A stretch of DNA of 64,000 nucleotides from CAJXMH01 sp964001305 (lineage in GTDB: Bacteria > Bacteroidota > Bacteroidia > Flavobacteriales_E > Vicingaceae). The stretch covers positions 127,653 to 191,652 of the forward strand of contig CAXFAI010000044.1 of NCBI GenBank assembly GCA_964001305.1, written 5' to 3'. The position numbers and the translations under genes were made by a program. The notes under the pieces are model-generated. The model ran no database searches. It saw only the letters and a list, made by a program, of their open reading frames with translations, and was not told where the DNA came from. Positions 15,030 through 24,726 of the stretch are shown here, one piece after another; the first letter of the stretch is position 1; the number at the start of each line of letters is the position of its first letter.

Positions 15030-17720
15030 TTATTGCACTACAAATTTTTTGATTTTTCGTTCGCCTTTAGCCATATACTCTAGGTAATAAATCCCCTTGC
15101 TAAAGGTTGAAATGTCTAGCTGCTTATTACTCGGTGTGAAATCTCCATTCACAAAAAAGTCAGATTCCTGGATTAGTCTTCCTGTATAATCTAAAATTCT
15201 GAGTTTCGTCAATTCGCTGAATTCAGATTTTAATTGAATATTCAATAATCCATCTGCTACAGGGTTTGGGAAAATGGTCAAATCAGATGCAACTTCATTA
15301 ATTTCAGTTGATTTGAACCTGAACTGGTTGTTAACATCAGTAATTTGAAAATAAGTCCAATCAGAACTGCTGCTACATGCATTTCCTACTTCTAATGTAA
15401 GCTTGTAACATTCATCAAATTTATCTATAAAATAAAATGTTGACCCTGGAATTAATCCGTTTAATGTAAGAGCTATAATGGGGCTGTTTGGGTTAGTAGG
15501 TGATACAGGACTTGCGTCTTCATAAAGTGGAGGTCCAGAAGCAATAGTACCAGTAATACAATCAATTTTTTCAATCTTTCTTTTGAAATAGGTGATATTA
15601 TTGGTAGAAAAAGTACTACCACTAATACCCAAACTAAATGCAGGAGAACCATTTCCTGTAATACATTGACTGTTTAGATTTTTAGTAGAACAAGTACTAG
15701 TTCCGTTCTGACTATTATGTATAGTCAATAACATATTTGCCGGACTAGGTGGTGCATTTAAATAAAAATATCCAACAAAATCATCCACTCCACCACATTG
15801 GCGTTGTACGGATAAAGTGACTTTATAATATCCGGCATGGCTGGCATCTGTTAGCCAAGTACCGTAAGGGGCACTTAATGGCAAATCTTTTAAATCTTCA
15901 ATTGAAGCAAAATTGCTGTACCATGAGGTTGTTTTGGAACCTAATTCTCCCGCACCGGTAATTAAAGACCCGCTAGATGTTACACTTTCTAATTTTACTC
16001 TATATTGGTTTCCATTCCAATAATTATAATCAAGAATTATATCTTGAGAAGCACAGCTGTATGTTTGTGTAACATCATTATCAGGTAAACTTGTTACTAA
16101 GTATTCTCCGCCTATTGAAAGTCCTGAAAAACTTACAAAAGGTGCAATTGTAGAAAAATACCCAACCTTAGTGTCAATAATTCCACAAATGTTTTTTACT
16201 TCGACAGTAACCTTAAAATTACCTGTGGCTTGACTTGAGTTTAGTGTTGTAAATAAATCATACGGTATATTTTTTAAATTGGTATTTAAAGTTGAAGACC
16301 AACTTTGAGATGGCGGACTTCCTATTGGGTTACCACTGCCATTAAGTTGTACTAAACTTACTTTATAACTGTTTCCATTTTCACATAAATCATCCATTAT
16401 AATAGGTTGACAAACGTTAAATTGTGGTAGAAAAGAAAATGAGTTTGGAAGGGAAGTACTATTTACGGTAAAGTCACTAACAGGGTCAAGATAAAAAGTA
16501 TTATTTACTCCATCAATTTGGTCTGGAAGTGTAAAAAATCCATGTAAACTGGCTGCTCCTACAAAAGAGGCATTTTGATCACTTTTAAAGTTGCTTAAGG
16601 AGGTAGAACTGATGAAATAAGGGGTGCTAAGAGGATCAAAACTGGCTGGATTGCCTGATGAATACTCAGCGATATACATTTCTCCATCTCTTGCAAGTTC
16701 GATGTGTGACCAATAATTTTCAGAATCTTCTACATAATTAGGGCCTCTTTTATTAATGGTTTGCCAATAAATACCTGTAGAACCACCTAGATCTCTCGCA
16801 CAAATAAAAAATTGATCGTAATTGTCAGGATTAAATTCAAACCCAACGATGCTGTTTAAATCATCAAAATTGGTTATTGTATGAGCTGAATAGTTTCCTG
16901 AAATGTCCAAATCAATTGTTATTGCAGAAGTGGTTGAAACCATTGAATTATTTAGTTGCCCCCAGCCTAATCTACCTTCAAAATTATCGGGATCACCATT
17001 CCAATATAATTCTAGTTCTGTTAAGTCAAAAGTGAAAGACTCTAAGTCCATATCATCAATTCTGATAATTGTTTCCTCAAATGAAATTCCTGAATCATCT
17101 ATGAAGTAACGATTTACCTCTGTTCCTGCTACACAAAATAAATAACGGCCACCTTCTTCTAATTCTGGAGAGACTGCTATTCCACCAAGGTTTCCGGGAT
17201 TAAATCGGTCGATAAGCATGCTAGTGTGAGTTCCGGTTTGAGAAGTAACAGTTACTGTTGTGCCTGAAACCTCTACAATTGAATACAAAAGGGCTTGATG
17301 CATGTTATTACCATTAGGTGGGTTTACAAATTCAGAGCCGGGAGTTAAGTAAATCACATAATATTTCTCACATTCTTCTGAAAATGGTACAATAGCAATT
17401 TCGTGTTCTACTCCTTGGTACATAATATTAGTCGGATAATTAGGACCACTGAAATAATCTGTTAAAGTACCAGCTAAATTATTTGAGGCATCATAAACAT
17501 GATTATTATACACATAAAAAAGCAAGTTGCCTTGTGGGTCGTAAGCGCTATTGCCAGCTGTATAATTAAAGCTAAAGCTTCCTAAGGCTGGATTAGTAAT
17601 AGGTGTGGTGGTAAAATCAATCTCGTTGGGATGCATGGCCCAATGAGATTTTTGAATTTGAGCATTAAGAATTGTCCCCCCTAATAAAAAAAGTACAAGA
17701 AGACTACATAAATTTTTCAT
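15030..17720 (-). CDS. Secreted protein with T9SS type A sorting domain
   Basis: 896 residues. Signal peptide 1-20 (MKNLCSLLVLFLLGGTILNA). The N-terminal 400 residues look like a beta-propeller-type region (repeated short blocks such as AYDPQGNLLFYVYNNHVYD, GGRYLFCVAG, YDQFFICARD, DGEMYIAEYSSG). Residues about 420-800 contain three similar cysteine-bearing segments (NGNSYKVSLVQLNGSGN, NGNQYRVKLESVTSSG). The last 80 residues are the T9SS sorting signal: DLTIFPNPVADGLLNIQL, LRILDYTGRLI, ISTFSKGIYYLEY, KKFVVQ. Exported across the outer membrane and probably surface-attached; no enzymatic motif is visible. Monocistronic, with an upstream promoter and a strong terminator. Confidence 0.85.
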   Translation of the reverse strand: MKNLCSLLVLFLLGGTILNAQIQKSHWAMHPNEIDFTTTPITNPALGSFSFNYTAGNSAYDPQGNLLFYVYNNHVYDASNNLAGTLTDYFSGPNYPTNIMYQGVEHEIAIVPFSEECEKYYVIYLTPGSEFVNPPNGNNMHQALLYSIVEVSGTTVTVTSQTGTHTSMLIDRFNPGNLGGIAVSPELEEGGRYLFCVAGTEVNRYFIDDSGISFEETIIRIDDMDLESFTFDLTELELYWNGDPDNFEGRLGWGQLNNSMVSTTSAITIDLDISGNYSAHTITNFDDLNSIVGFEFNPDNYDQFFICARDLGGSTGIYWQTINKRGPNYVEDSENYWSHIELARDGEMYIAEYSSGNPASFDPLSTPYFISSTSLSNFKSDQNASFVGAASLHGFFTLPDQIDGVNNTFYLDPVSDFTVNSTSLPNSFSFLPQFNVCQPIIMDDLCENGNSYKVSLVQLNGSGNPIGSPPSQSWSSTLNTNLKNIPYDLFTTLNSSQATGNFKVTVEVKNICGIIDTKVGYFSTIAPFVSFSGLSIGGEYLVTSLPDNDVTQTYSCASQDIILDYNYWNGNQYRVKLESVTSSGSLITGAGELGSKTTSWYSNFASIEDLKDLPLSAPYGTWLTDASHAGYYKVTLSVQRQCGGVDDFVGYFYLNAPPSPANMLLTIHNSQNGTSTCSTKNLNSQCITGNGSPAFSLGISGSTFSTNNITYFKRKIEKIDCITGTIASGPPLYEDASPVSPTNPNSPIIALTLNGLIPGSTFYFIDKFDECYKLTLEVGNACSSSSDWTYFQITDVNNQFRFKSTEINEVASDLTIFPNPVADGLLNIQLKSEFSELTKLRILDYTGRLIQESDFFVNGDFTPSNKQLDISTFSKGIYYLEYMAKGERKIKKFVVQ

Positions 17721-17830
17721 GTTAAAAATTTTAATTAATAAAATATGAGTTTGGTGATAACCAAAAAAGAGGGGAAGTGTCCATCACTATTTACCCTTGT
17801 TTTTTCCTTGGTTTTCAGCATTAAAAATAA

Positions 17831-17863
17831 CAAAAATAAGAATGCAAAAATGCGGTATACAAA
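17831..17863 (-). promoter_or_regulatory. Promoter of the T9SS cargo gene at 15030-17720
   Basis: Minus strand: TTTG (17860-17863), 21 nt, TATTTTTG (17831-17838), a full consensus match. It implies a leader of about 100 nt before the ATG at 17720. Confidence 0.55.
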
Positions 17864-18071
17864 GAATTTAAGATGATATAATAAATATTGACTCTCTTTG
17901 GTAACTGCCAAAGAACCGCAATCTGCTTTATGGCTATTAATGAATGATTTACAAAATATCATTTAGTAGATAACATATGATTTAACAAGGTGAATACTGT
18001 CAATTTCCAATTCTTACAGCATAACATTCTACCATTTTAAAAGTCAACCACTCATCCTTAATTTAAACCAC

Positions 18072-18125
18072 GGAAACAAAAAACATAAAAAATGTTTCCA
18101 AAAGGATAAAAGTTTCCTACGTTTG
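18072..18125 (+). promoter_or_regulatory. TetR-gene promoter with GGAAACA/TGTTTCC operator
   Basis: GGAAACA (18072-18078) and TGTTTCC (18093-18099) are perfect 7-bp inverted repeats 14 nt apart; a further half-site GTTTCC is at 18112-18117, 18 nt after the second. The -7 box TACGTTTG (18118-18125) follows directly. The half-sites cover the -33 region, fitting autorepression by the TetR protein encoded next; which sites are bound is inferred. Confidence 0.6.
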
Positions 18126-18143
18126 CGCCGCGAATTGAAATCT

Positions 18144-18752
18144 ATGGAAGAGAAAGATTTATTAGAGAAGGCAGGTGACTTATTTGTAAAGTATGGCATT
18201 AAGAGTATGACGATGGATGAAATTTCTAGGCAACTAGGAATTTCAAAGAAGACCTTGTACCAATATGTAGAGAATAAAAAGGATTTGGTAAAAAAGGTGG
18301 TTCAATCTAAAGTGGCTGAGGAGCAAGATTGTATTTGCGAAATGTTTCAAAGTACAGGAAACGCCATCGACAAACTGATGCAGATTACCACATTTGTAGG
18401 AAACCACATGAAAGAGATTCATCCTTCGGTGATGTTTGACTTGAAAAAATATCACTTGGAAGCATGGACTTGTTTAAATAATCATAAGGAAGAGTTTATC
18501 TACAAAAACATAAAAGACAATCTGGAGTGCGGTATGAAAGAAGGTTTATACCGTGAAAATATGAACCCGGAATTGGTAGCTCGATTTTACCTTTCGATGG
18601 TGAGTATGATTATTGATCCAGATAATGCACCTGATACGACTGTACCCAGAGAAAAATTGTATGAAGAAATGATGCGTTATCACATTCGTGGAATTTCAAA
18701 TAGTAAAGGAAGAGAATACTTAAAACAAAAATTCAATCAAGACCATGTATAA
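18144..18752 (+). CDS. TetR/AcrR-family regulator of the RND efflux operon
   Basis: 202 residues from the ATG at 18144; an upstream TTG at 18123 lies inside the promoter -7 box and is rejected. An N-terminal helix-turn-helix (LFVKYGIKSMTMDEISRQLGISKKTLYQYVENK, about 11-45) is typical of TetR; the rest is the ligand-binding domain. It precedes and overlaps by 8 nt a TolC-like gene and heads a four-gene operon with membrane-fusion and RND pump genes, so it most likely represses them until a toxic compound binds. The inducer is unknown. Confidence 0.88.
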   Translation: MEEKDLLEKAGDLFVKYGIKSMTMDEISRQLGISKKTLYQYVENKKDLVKKVVQSKVAEEQDCICEMFQSTGNAIDKLMQITTFVGNHMKEIHPSVMFDLKKYHLEAWTCLNNHKEEFIYKNIKDNLECGMKEGLYRENMNPELVARFYLSMVSMIIDPDNAPDTTVPREKLYEEMMRYHIRGISNSKGREYLKQKFNQDHV

Positions 18753-20091
18753 AATGACAAAGCAGCAATTTATATTGCCTCTGTTCCTGTTTTTGGGCTT
18801 GTTAGCTCAGGCTCAAGAAAGCAGTTTTAGCTTTAGTTTGGCAGAAGCTCAGCAATATGCTATTGAGCATAGCTATCAATCGCAAACAGCGAACAAAGAA
18901 GTAGAGAAATCAAAAAGAAAGGTAAAGGAGACCATTTCTACTGGACTACCTCAAATCAATGCAAGTGGGAGTTATCAAAACTTTTTAGAATTGCCTAGAC
19001 AACTAGTTCCAGCTGAGTTTTTTGGTGGAAACGAAGGAGAATTTGCAGAGGTTGTATTCGGAACGGAACAGCAAATGGGTATAGATATAACTGCTACCCA
19101 ACTTTTGTTTGATGGAAGCTATTTCGTAGGCCTACAAGCAAGCAAGGTGTATTTGGAGTTAACTAAGAATGACCAGCAAAAGTCAGAGACAGAAATCAAG
19201 AAAATGGTAACTCAAGCTTACGGAAATGTTTTGGTAACCGAGAAAAATGTCGACATACTTGAAAACAACGTCAAGAATTTGGAAGAAAACGTAGTTGAGA
19301 CACAAGCACTTTATGAAAATGGCTTTGTAGAAGAGCAAGACAAAGATCAATTGGAACTGTTATTGGCCAATGCTAAAAATGCACATGAACAAGCGAAGAG
19401 ACAAATTCAAATCAGTAGAAATCAGTTGAAATTTATTTTGGGTATTGATATCACTGAAAGCATTCAATTAACGCAAAGCTTAGAAGAAATTGCTGAAGAA
19501 AATCAAAGTCAAGATTACTTGAATCAAGCTTTTGATGTAAGTAATCACATTGATTATAAAGTGATTAACACCCAAGAAAAGGCAACGGAATTATTGTGGA
19601 AGCAACAAAAGTCGACTTATCTGCCAAAGCTTAATGCTTTCTTTACTTATCAGCAAAATTCCTACTCCAATGAGTTTAACTTTTTCGATGACTCTCGTTG
19701 GTTTCCAACAGAAGTAGTAGGGCTTAATTTATCAATGCCGATTTTTTCAAGTTTTGGAAGAAATCACCGAATTCAACAGGCAAAAATAGATTATGAGCAA
19801 GTAAACATTGCCAAAAAGCAAGTGGAGCAACAATTGTTGATTCAAGCGGAAAATGCCAAATCGGAATACACTTTTGCTCTAAATCAGTTTGCTACTTCTA
19901 AAAGCAATTTGGATTTAGCGCAACGCATTTACGATAAAACAAAAATCAAATACGACGAAGGCGTGAGCAGTAGTTTAGAACTCACTCAAGCCAATAACCA
20001 ATTACTAGAAACACAAGGCAACTTTATAAGTGCCGCCTTACAACTAATTAACGCAAAAGCAAACCTAGACCAAGCACTAAACAATTACTAA
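18745..20091 (+). CDS. TolC-family outer membrane efflux protein
   Basis: 448 residues with a signal peptide (FILPLFLFLGLLAQAQ) and two outer-membrane-efflux-protein repeats rich in long alpha-helices (LEENVVETQALYENGFVEEQDKDQLELLLANAKNA; and near the end IYDKTKIKYDEGVSSSLELTQANNQLLETQGNF). It forms the outer-membrane channel of the tripartite pump. The start at 18745 overlaps the TetR stop; an ATG at 18754 is also possible. The membrane-fusion gene begins 1 nt after its stop. Confidence 0.92.
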   Translation: MYKMTKQQFILPLFLFLGLLAQAQESSFSFSLAEAQQYAIEHSYQSQTANKEVEKSKRKVKETISTGLPQINASGSYQNFLELPRQLVPAEFFGGNEGEFAEVVFGTEQQMGIDITATQLLFDGSYFVGLQASKVYLELTKNDQQKSETEIKKMVTQAYGNVLVTEKNVDILENNVKNLEENVVETQALYENGFVEEQDKDQLELLLANAKNAHEQAKRQIQISRNQLKFILGIDITESIQLTQSLEEIAEENQSQDYLNQAFDVSNHIDYKVINTQEKATELLWKQQKSTYLPKLNAFFTYQQNSYSNEFNFFDDSRWFPTEVVGLNLSMPIFSSFGRNHRIQQAKIDYEQVNIAKKQVEQQLLIQAENAKSEYTFALNQFATSKSNLDLAQRIYDKTKIKYDEGVSSSLELTQANNQLLETQGNFISAALQLINAKANLDQALNNY

Positions 20092-20092
20092 A

Positions 20093-21229
20093 ATGAAAAG
20101 ATACATAGCATTTATACTTCCGGCCATTTTTTTATTTGCCTGTTCAGAAGCACCAACTGATGATTTATCAGCCCTAAGAAGTGAGAAAGACTCTTTAACC
20201 GCTGTGCAAAAAGAAGTAAATAAACGAATTGCAGAAATAGATAATATTTTGAGCAGTAAAGAAGAGGGGAAAGACCTGATTCAAATTACAGCGATAAAAA
20301 TGGAGTCCAAAAGCTTCGCTCATTACATTGATTTATATGGAAATGTAGAGTCTTCAAAAAACATTGTGATTTATCCAGAAACAGCTGGGTTGATCAAGTC
20401 AATTCTTGTTGAAGAAGGAGATGAAGTTCGTGCAGGTCAGTTAATTGCAACTTTAGATTCTGATGTGTTGAGAAGCAATTTAAAAGAAGTGGAAACGAGC
20501 TTAGAATTAGCAAAAACACTTTTTGAAAAGCAAAAAAAATTATGGGATAACAAAATTGGTTCCGAGGTTCAATTTTTAGAAGCTAAGAATAGAAAAGAGG
20601 CTTTAGAGTCGACAAAACAAACATTGCTTTCTCAAATAGAAATGGCAAATATTACAGCTCCTTTCAATGGTATTGTAGATGAGATTTTTCCAAAGGTTGG
20701 AGAAATGGCTAGCCCACAAATGCCCCTTGCAAGACTTGTGAATTTAAATGATGTATACATCAAAGCAGATGTTTCTGAAACTTATGTTAGAACTATTAAG
20801 CAAGGTAGTGAAGCAATTGTGAGCATTCCTGCTTTAAAACTAGAGGTTAAGTCTGAAGTGGGTCAAGTAGGTCAATACATCAACCCCAACAACAGAACTT
20901 TTAAAGTGCGAATTGAGCTTCCAGATAGTGTAGAGACAGAAATCAAGCCCAATCTACTGGCTCAACTTAAGATTAAAGACTTTGAAGTTAAAGATTCTGC
21001 AATTACAGTTCCAAATCGTATGATTCAACAAACACCACAAGGAAAGGATTATGTCATGTTAGTTAAAAAAGAAGGTGGATTGAATGTGATTGAGAAAAGA
21101 ATGATACAAACAGGAATTTCTTACCAAGGAGAGACTTTAGTAAAAGGAGGTCTAAATGAAGGAGATGTCCTTGTTGATAAAGGCTCTAGGAACATTAAAG
21201 ACGGCCAAGAAGTAAAAATCATTGATTAA
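20093..21229 (+). CDS. RND efflux membrane-fusion lipoprotein (HlyD/AcrA family)
   Basis: 378 residues. Lipoprotein signal with Cys17 (IFLFACSEAP). A coiled-coil start (LRSEKDSLTAVQKEVNKRIAEID) is followed by the biotinyl-lipoyl-like barrel (VESSKNIVIYPETAGLIKSILVEEGDEVRAGQLIATLD), alpha-hairpin, second lipoyl half (ANITAPFNGIVDEIFPKVGEMASP), and beta-barrel domains. It links the inner-membrane pump to the TolC channel. It is in the same operon as both partners, with gaps of 1 nt before and 17 nt after it. Confidence 0.92.
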   Translation: MKRYIAFILPAIFLFACSEAPTDDLSALRSEKDSLTAVQKEVNKRIAEIDNILSSKEEGKDLIQITAIKMESKSFAHYIDLYGNVESSKNIVIYPETAGLIKSILVEEGDEVRAGQLIATLDSDVLRSNLKEVETSLELAKTLFEKQKKLWDNKIGSEVQFLEAKNRKEALESTKQTLLSQIEMANITAPFNGIVDEIFPKVGEMASPQMPLARLVNLNDVYIKADVSETYVRTIKQGSEAIVSIPALKLEVKSEVGQVGQYINPNNRTFKVRIELPDSVETEIKPNLLAQLKIKDFEVKDSAITVPNRMIQQTPQGKDYVMLVKKEGGLNVIEKRMIQTGISYQGETLVKGGLNEGDVLVDKGSRNIKDGQEVKIID

Positions 21230-21246
21230 TTCAAGAATTGAATACA

Positions 21247-24200
21247 ATGCAAGAACAAGAAAATAAAAAGTACAAGGAGTTTGGACTCACCACGGCTTCT
21301 GTAAAAAATAAATACACGGTTTATGTATTAACCGCTATTATTTTAATTGCAGGATTGGTGTCTTACAACGCTATGCCCAAAGAGGCATTTCCTGAAGTAA
21401 TCGTTCCTGAGATATACGTGGGAACTGCCTACCCTGGTAACTCACCCTTGGATATGGAACGATTAATTACGCGTCCATTAGAAAAAGAAATTAACTCCAT
21501 TTCAGGAATAGATGAAATCAATTCAACTTCGATTCAAGGTTATTCATCCATTCAAGTCAAGTTTGACTTCAGTGTATCACCAACAGAGGCTTTAAGAAAG
21601 GTAAAAGATAAGGTGGATATTGCCATGTCTGATCCGGATTTTCCGACTGACTTACCAGCAGATCCCAACATTTTTGAAATGAACTTTTCAGAATTGGTAC
21701 CTATTATGAATATCAACCTTTCCGGAGATTATTCCATGGACCAATTGAATGAATATGCTGAATATTTGGAAGATAAAATCGAAGATTTACCGCAGATTAC
21801 TAAAGTTGATATTCGAGGTGTTCAGGAGAAGGAAGTAGAGATAAGTGTAGACTTGCCCAAAATGGAAAGCTTAAAGCTTTCTTTCAATGACATTGCAGGC
21901 GCAATTAGCAATGAAAATGTAACCATTTCAGGTGGTGATTTATTGGTTGATGGCTATAATCGAAACGTAAGGGTGATTGGTGAGTTTAAAAATATGCAAC
22001 AAATTGAAGATATTATCATTCGTCAGGAAAATCAGGAAATTGTTTACTTGAAGGATGTAGCGAATGTGTATTTCAGAGGTGAAGACCCTGAAGATTTTGC
22101 GAGGCAGTATGGAAAGCCAGTTGTCATGCTAGATGTTATTAAACGGGCAGGTGAAAACCTTATTCAAGCATCGGACGATATTAATGTGATTATTGATGAA
22201 GCTCAAGAAACTTACTTTCCCGATAACTTATTGATTTCAATAACTAACGATCAATCTGATCAAACCAGAACACAAGTTGATGAATTGGAAAACAGTATCA
22301 TTTTTGGGGTACTACTGGTTGTAGGGGTTCTTCTATTTTTCTTAGGAATTAGAAACGCTCTGTTCGTTGGTGTTGCAATTCCACTATCCATGTTCATTTC
22401 CTTTATCATTTTAAGTGCCATAGGAGCTACTTTAAACATGATGGTCTTGTTCTCTTTGGTACTTGCATTAGGAATGTTAGTTGATAATGGGATTGTGGTG
22501 GTTGAAAACATCTATCGATTAATGGATGAAGGGATGACACCATCTAAAGCTGCTCGGTATGGAGTAGGGCAAGTTGCATGGCCAATTATTGCTTCTACAG
22601 CAACTACTTTGGCGGCCTTCTTCCCATTGGCTATTTGGCCTGGTTTAATGGGTGAGTTTATGAAATACTTACCAATTACCTTAATAACGGTTCTAGCTTC
22701 CTCACTATTTGTGGCCTTGGTGATTAATCCAGTGCTTACTGCAGCCTTTATGAAGGTTGAAGAGGAAAATCCCAATAAGAAAAAATGGAATAAAATCAGC
22801 TTGATTTTAATAGGTATTGGTGTTTTGTTTAATGTGGTTGGAATAAATGGCTTTGGTAATTTATTAGCTATTTCCGCAATTGTTATTTTGTTGAGCATTC
22901 ACTTTTTTAATCCTGCAACGGCAGTTTTTCAGAATCGAATAATCCCTAGGTTAGAAAGCATGTATGAGCGTTTCTTAAAGTTTGCCCTTTATCGTAAACG
23001 ACCTATACGCTTTGTACTAGGAACATTTGGCTTATTGATTGTGTCTTTTATTTTATTGGGAGCCTTTATGCCAAAAGTGATTTTCTTTCCAATTAACCAG
23101 CCTCAATACTTAAATATTTATGTTGAAATGCCCATCGGGACTGACATAAATGTGACCAATGAAGTGACCAAAGAAATAGAAGAGCGAGTCATTGAAATGA
23201 TGAAAAAGTATGAAGATGAAAACGGTGAAAATTTCTTGGTGGAATCAGTACTTGGTCAGGTTGGAAACGGAACAAGTGACCCCAATGAGGGGCCATCTAT
23301 GGGGAATACACCTCACAAAGCAAGAATTACCGTTCAGTTTGTCAAATTTCAAGATCGAAGAGGAGTTGTTACTTCAGAAGTTATGGAGGATGTTCGTGCC
23401 GCTTTAAATAGTTATCCTGGAGTTCAAATTACAGTAAGTAAAAACTCAGATGGACCACCTCAAGGTGCACCAATTAGTATTGAAATTAAGGGAGATGATT
23501 ATCAGCAGTTGGTAGATGAAGCAGACGAGATAATTACTTACGTTAATCAGGCAAACATTTATGGCATTGAAGAATTACAGTTGGATGTAGAGCAAGGAAA
23601 ACCTGAAATGCCAATCATTATTGATCGTCAGAAAGCGAGAAGATTAAGTGTTTCAACGGCACAAATTGGCGATGCATTACGAACAGCTTTATTTGGTAAA
23701 GAAGTTAGTACCTATAAAGAAGGCGAAGACGATTACCCAATCAACATTCGTTTTGATTCAACCTCTAGGTACGATTTAGATGCATTAATGAATCAGCGTA
23801 TTACTTATAGAGATCAGGCTTCTGGTCAAATTAAGCAAGTGCCAATTTCAGCGGTTGCTAGTGCTAAAAAGACCTCTACATTTAGTGCAGTAAAACGAAA
23901 AGATTTGAAAAGGGTAGTTACAATTACTTCTAATGTTTTAGAAGATGCAAACCCAACTGAAGTTGTGAATCAAATTAAAGAAAGAATGAACAACTATGAT
24001 ATGTCGGAAGGCTTATCAATGAGTTTCACTGGGCAGCAAGAAGAGCAAGCCAAAGAAATGGCTTTCTTAAGCAAGGCTTTAATGATTGCAGTCTTCTTGA
24101 TTTTCCTAATTATGGTGTCGCAATTTAATTCAGCCATCACACCATTTATCATTCTTACTTCAGTAATTCTTAGTTTGATTGGAGTTTTTCTAGGTCTAGT

Positions 24201-24669
24201 TATTTTTCAAATGGATTTTGTAATTATGATGACCATGATTGGTATTATATCTTTAGCAGGGGTAGTAGTAAACAACGCCATTGTTTTGATTGATTATACC
24301 AATTTAATCATGGAAAGAAAGCGAATTGAACTGAATTTAGAAGAAGAAGACAAGTTGCCTATTCAAGCTATTTTTGAGAGCGTTGTTGAAGGTGGACAAA
24401 AGAGGTTAAGACCTGTTTTGTTAACAGCAATTACAACGATTCTAGGTTTGTTTCCATTGGCAATTGGGTTAAATATTGACTTCTTTAGCTTGGTTTCTAA
24501 CTTAGATCCAAAAATTTATATTGGCGGAGATAATGTAATTTTCTGGGGGCCAATGTCATGGACCATAATCTTTGGGTTGACATTCGCCACCTTTTTAACC
24601 CTAGTGATTGTTCCAATCATGTATTATTTAACTTGGCGAGTTAAATATCGATTTTCAAAATCAGTATAA
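21247..24669 (+). CDS. RND-family efflux permease (AcrB-like)
   Basis: 1140 residues from the ATG at 21247 (an in-frame TTG at 21238 is less likely). Twelve membrane segments and two large periplasmic loops in the AcrB pattern: TM1 YVLTAIILIAGLVSY, then AMPKEAFPEV and TAYPGNSPLDMERLITRPLE. TM4 has LGMLVDNGIVVVENI: the first proton-relay Asp (413) is present, the second position is Asn414. TM10 reads GVVVNNAIVLIDYTN. A hydrophobic insertion of about 65 residues (about 510-575, GNLLAISAIVILLSIHF) sits between the two halves. Drug or lipid export using the proton motive force; substrate unknown. Last gene of the TetR-TolC-MFP-RND operon, ending in a bidirectional terminator. Confidence 0.92.
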   Translation: MQEQENKKYKEFGLTTASVKNKYTVYVLTAIILIAGLVSYNAMPKEAFPEVIVPEIYVGTAYPGNSPLDMERLITRPLEKEINSISGIDEINSTSIQGYSSIQVKFDFSVSPTEALRKVKDKVDIAMSDPDFPTDLPADPNIFEMNFSELVPIMNINLSGDYSMDQLNEYAEYLEDKIEDLPQITKVDIRGVQEKEVEISVDLPKMESLKLSFNDIAGAISNENVTISGGDLLVDGYNRNVRVIGEFKNMQQIEDIIIRQENQEIVYLKDVANVYFRGEDPEDFARQYGKPVVMLDVIKRAGENLIQASDDINVIIDEAQETYFPDNLLISITNDQSDQTRTQVDELENSIIFGVLLVVGVLLFFLGIRNALFVGVAIPLSMFISFIILSAIGATLNMMVLFSLVLALGMLVDNGIVVVENIYRLMDEGMTPSKAARYGVGQVAWPIIASTATTLAAFFPLAIWPGLMGEFMKYLPITLITVLASSLFVALVINPVLTAAFMKVEEENPNKKKWNKISLILIGIGVLFNVVGINGFGNLLAISAIVILLSIHFFNPATAVFQNRIIPRLESMYERFLKFALYRKRPIRFVLGTFGLLIVSFILLGAFMPKVIFFPINQPQYLNIYVEMPIGTDINVTNEVTKEIEERVIEMMKKYEDENGENFLVESVLGQVGNGTSDPNEGPSMGNTPHKARITVQFVKFQDRRGVVTSEVMEDVRAALNSYPGVQITVSKNSDGPPQGAPISIEIKGDDYQQLVDEADEIITYVNQANIYGIEELQLDVEQGKPEMPIIIDRQKARRLSVSTAQIGDALRTALFGKEVSTYKEGEDDYPINIRFDSTSRYDLDALMNQRITYRDQASGQIKQVPISAVASAKKTSTFSAVKRKDLKRVVTITSNVLEDANPTEVVNQIKERMNNYDMSEGLSMSFTGQQEEQAKEMAFLSKALMIAVFLIFLIMVSQFNSAITPFIILTSVILSLIGVFLGLVIFQMDFVIMMTMIGIISLAGVVVNNAIVLIDYTNLIMERKRIELNLEEEDKLPIQAIFESVVEGGQKRLRPVLLTAITTILGLFPLAIGLNIDFFSLVSNLDPKIYIGGDNVIFWGPMSWTIIFGLTFATFLTLVIVPIMYYLTWRVKYRFSKSV

Positions 24670-24677
24670 TCATCCAT

Positions 24678-24707
24678 AAAAAAAGGCTCCAATTTGGAGC
24701 CTTTTTT
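24678..24707. terminator. Bidirectional terminator between the RND operon and accC
   Basis: An A-tract, GGCTCCAA (24685-24692) paired with TTGGAGCC (24694-24701), then a T-tract. It serves the plus-strand RND operon and the minus-strand fabH-accB-accC genes that converge here. Confidence 0.85.
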
Positions 24708-24726
24708 ATTTGATATCATTTTAAGT

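Larger units (their letters stand above)
17721..18143. other. Divergent intergenic region with two promoters
   Basis: Holds the 5' leader and promoter of the minus-strand cargo gene (promoter 17831-17863) and the operator/promoter of the TetR gene (18072-18125). A 75-codon open frame on the minus strand (17735-17962) overlaps the leader and has no recognisable features; I do not call it a gene. Confidence 0.6.

Noticed and set aside
17735..17962. 75-codon open frame on the minus strand between the T9SS cargo gene and the TetR gene
   Set aside because: It overlaps the predicted leader and promoter of the cargo gene, has odd composition and no recognisable family features.
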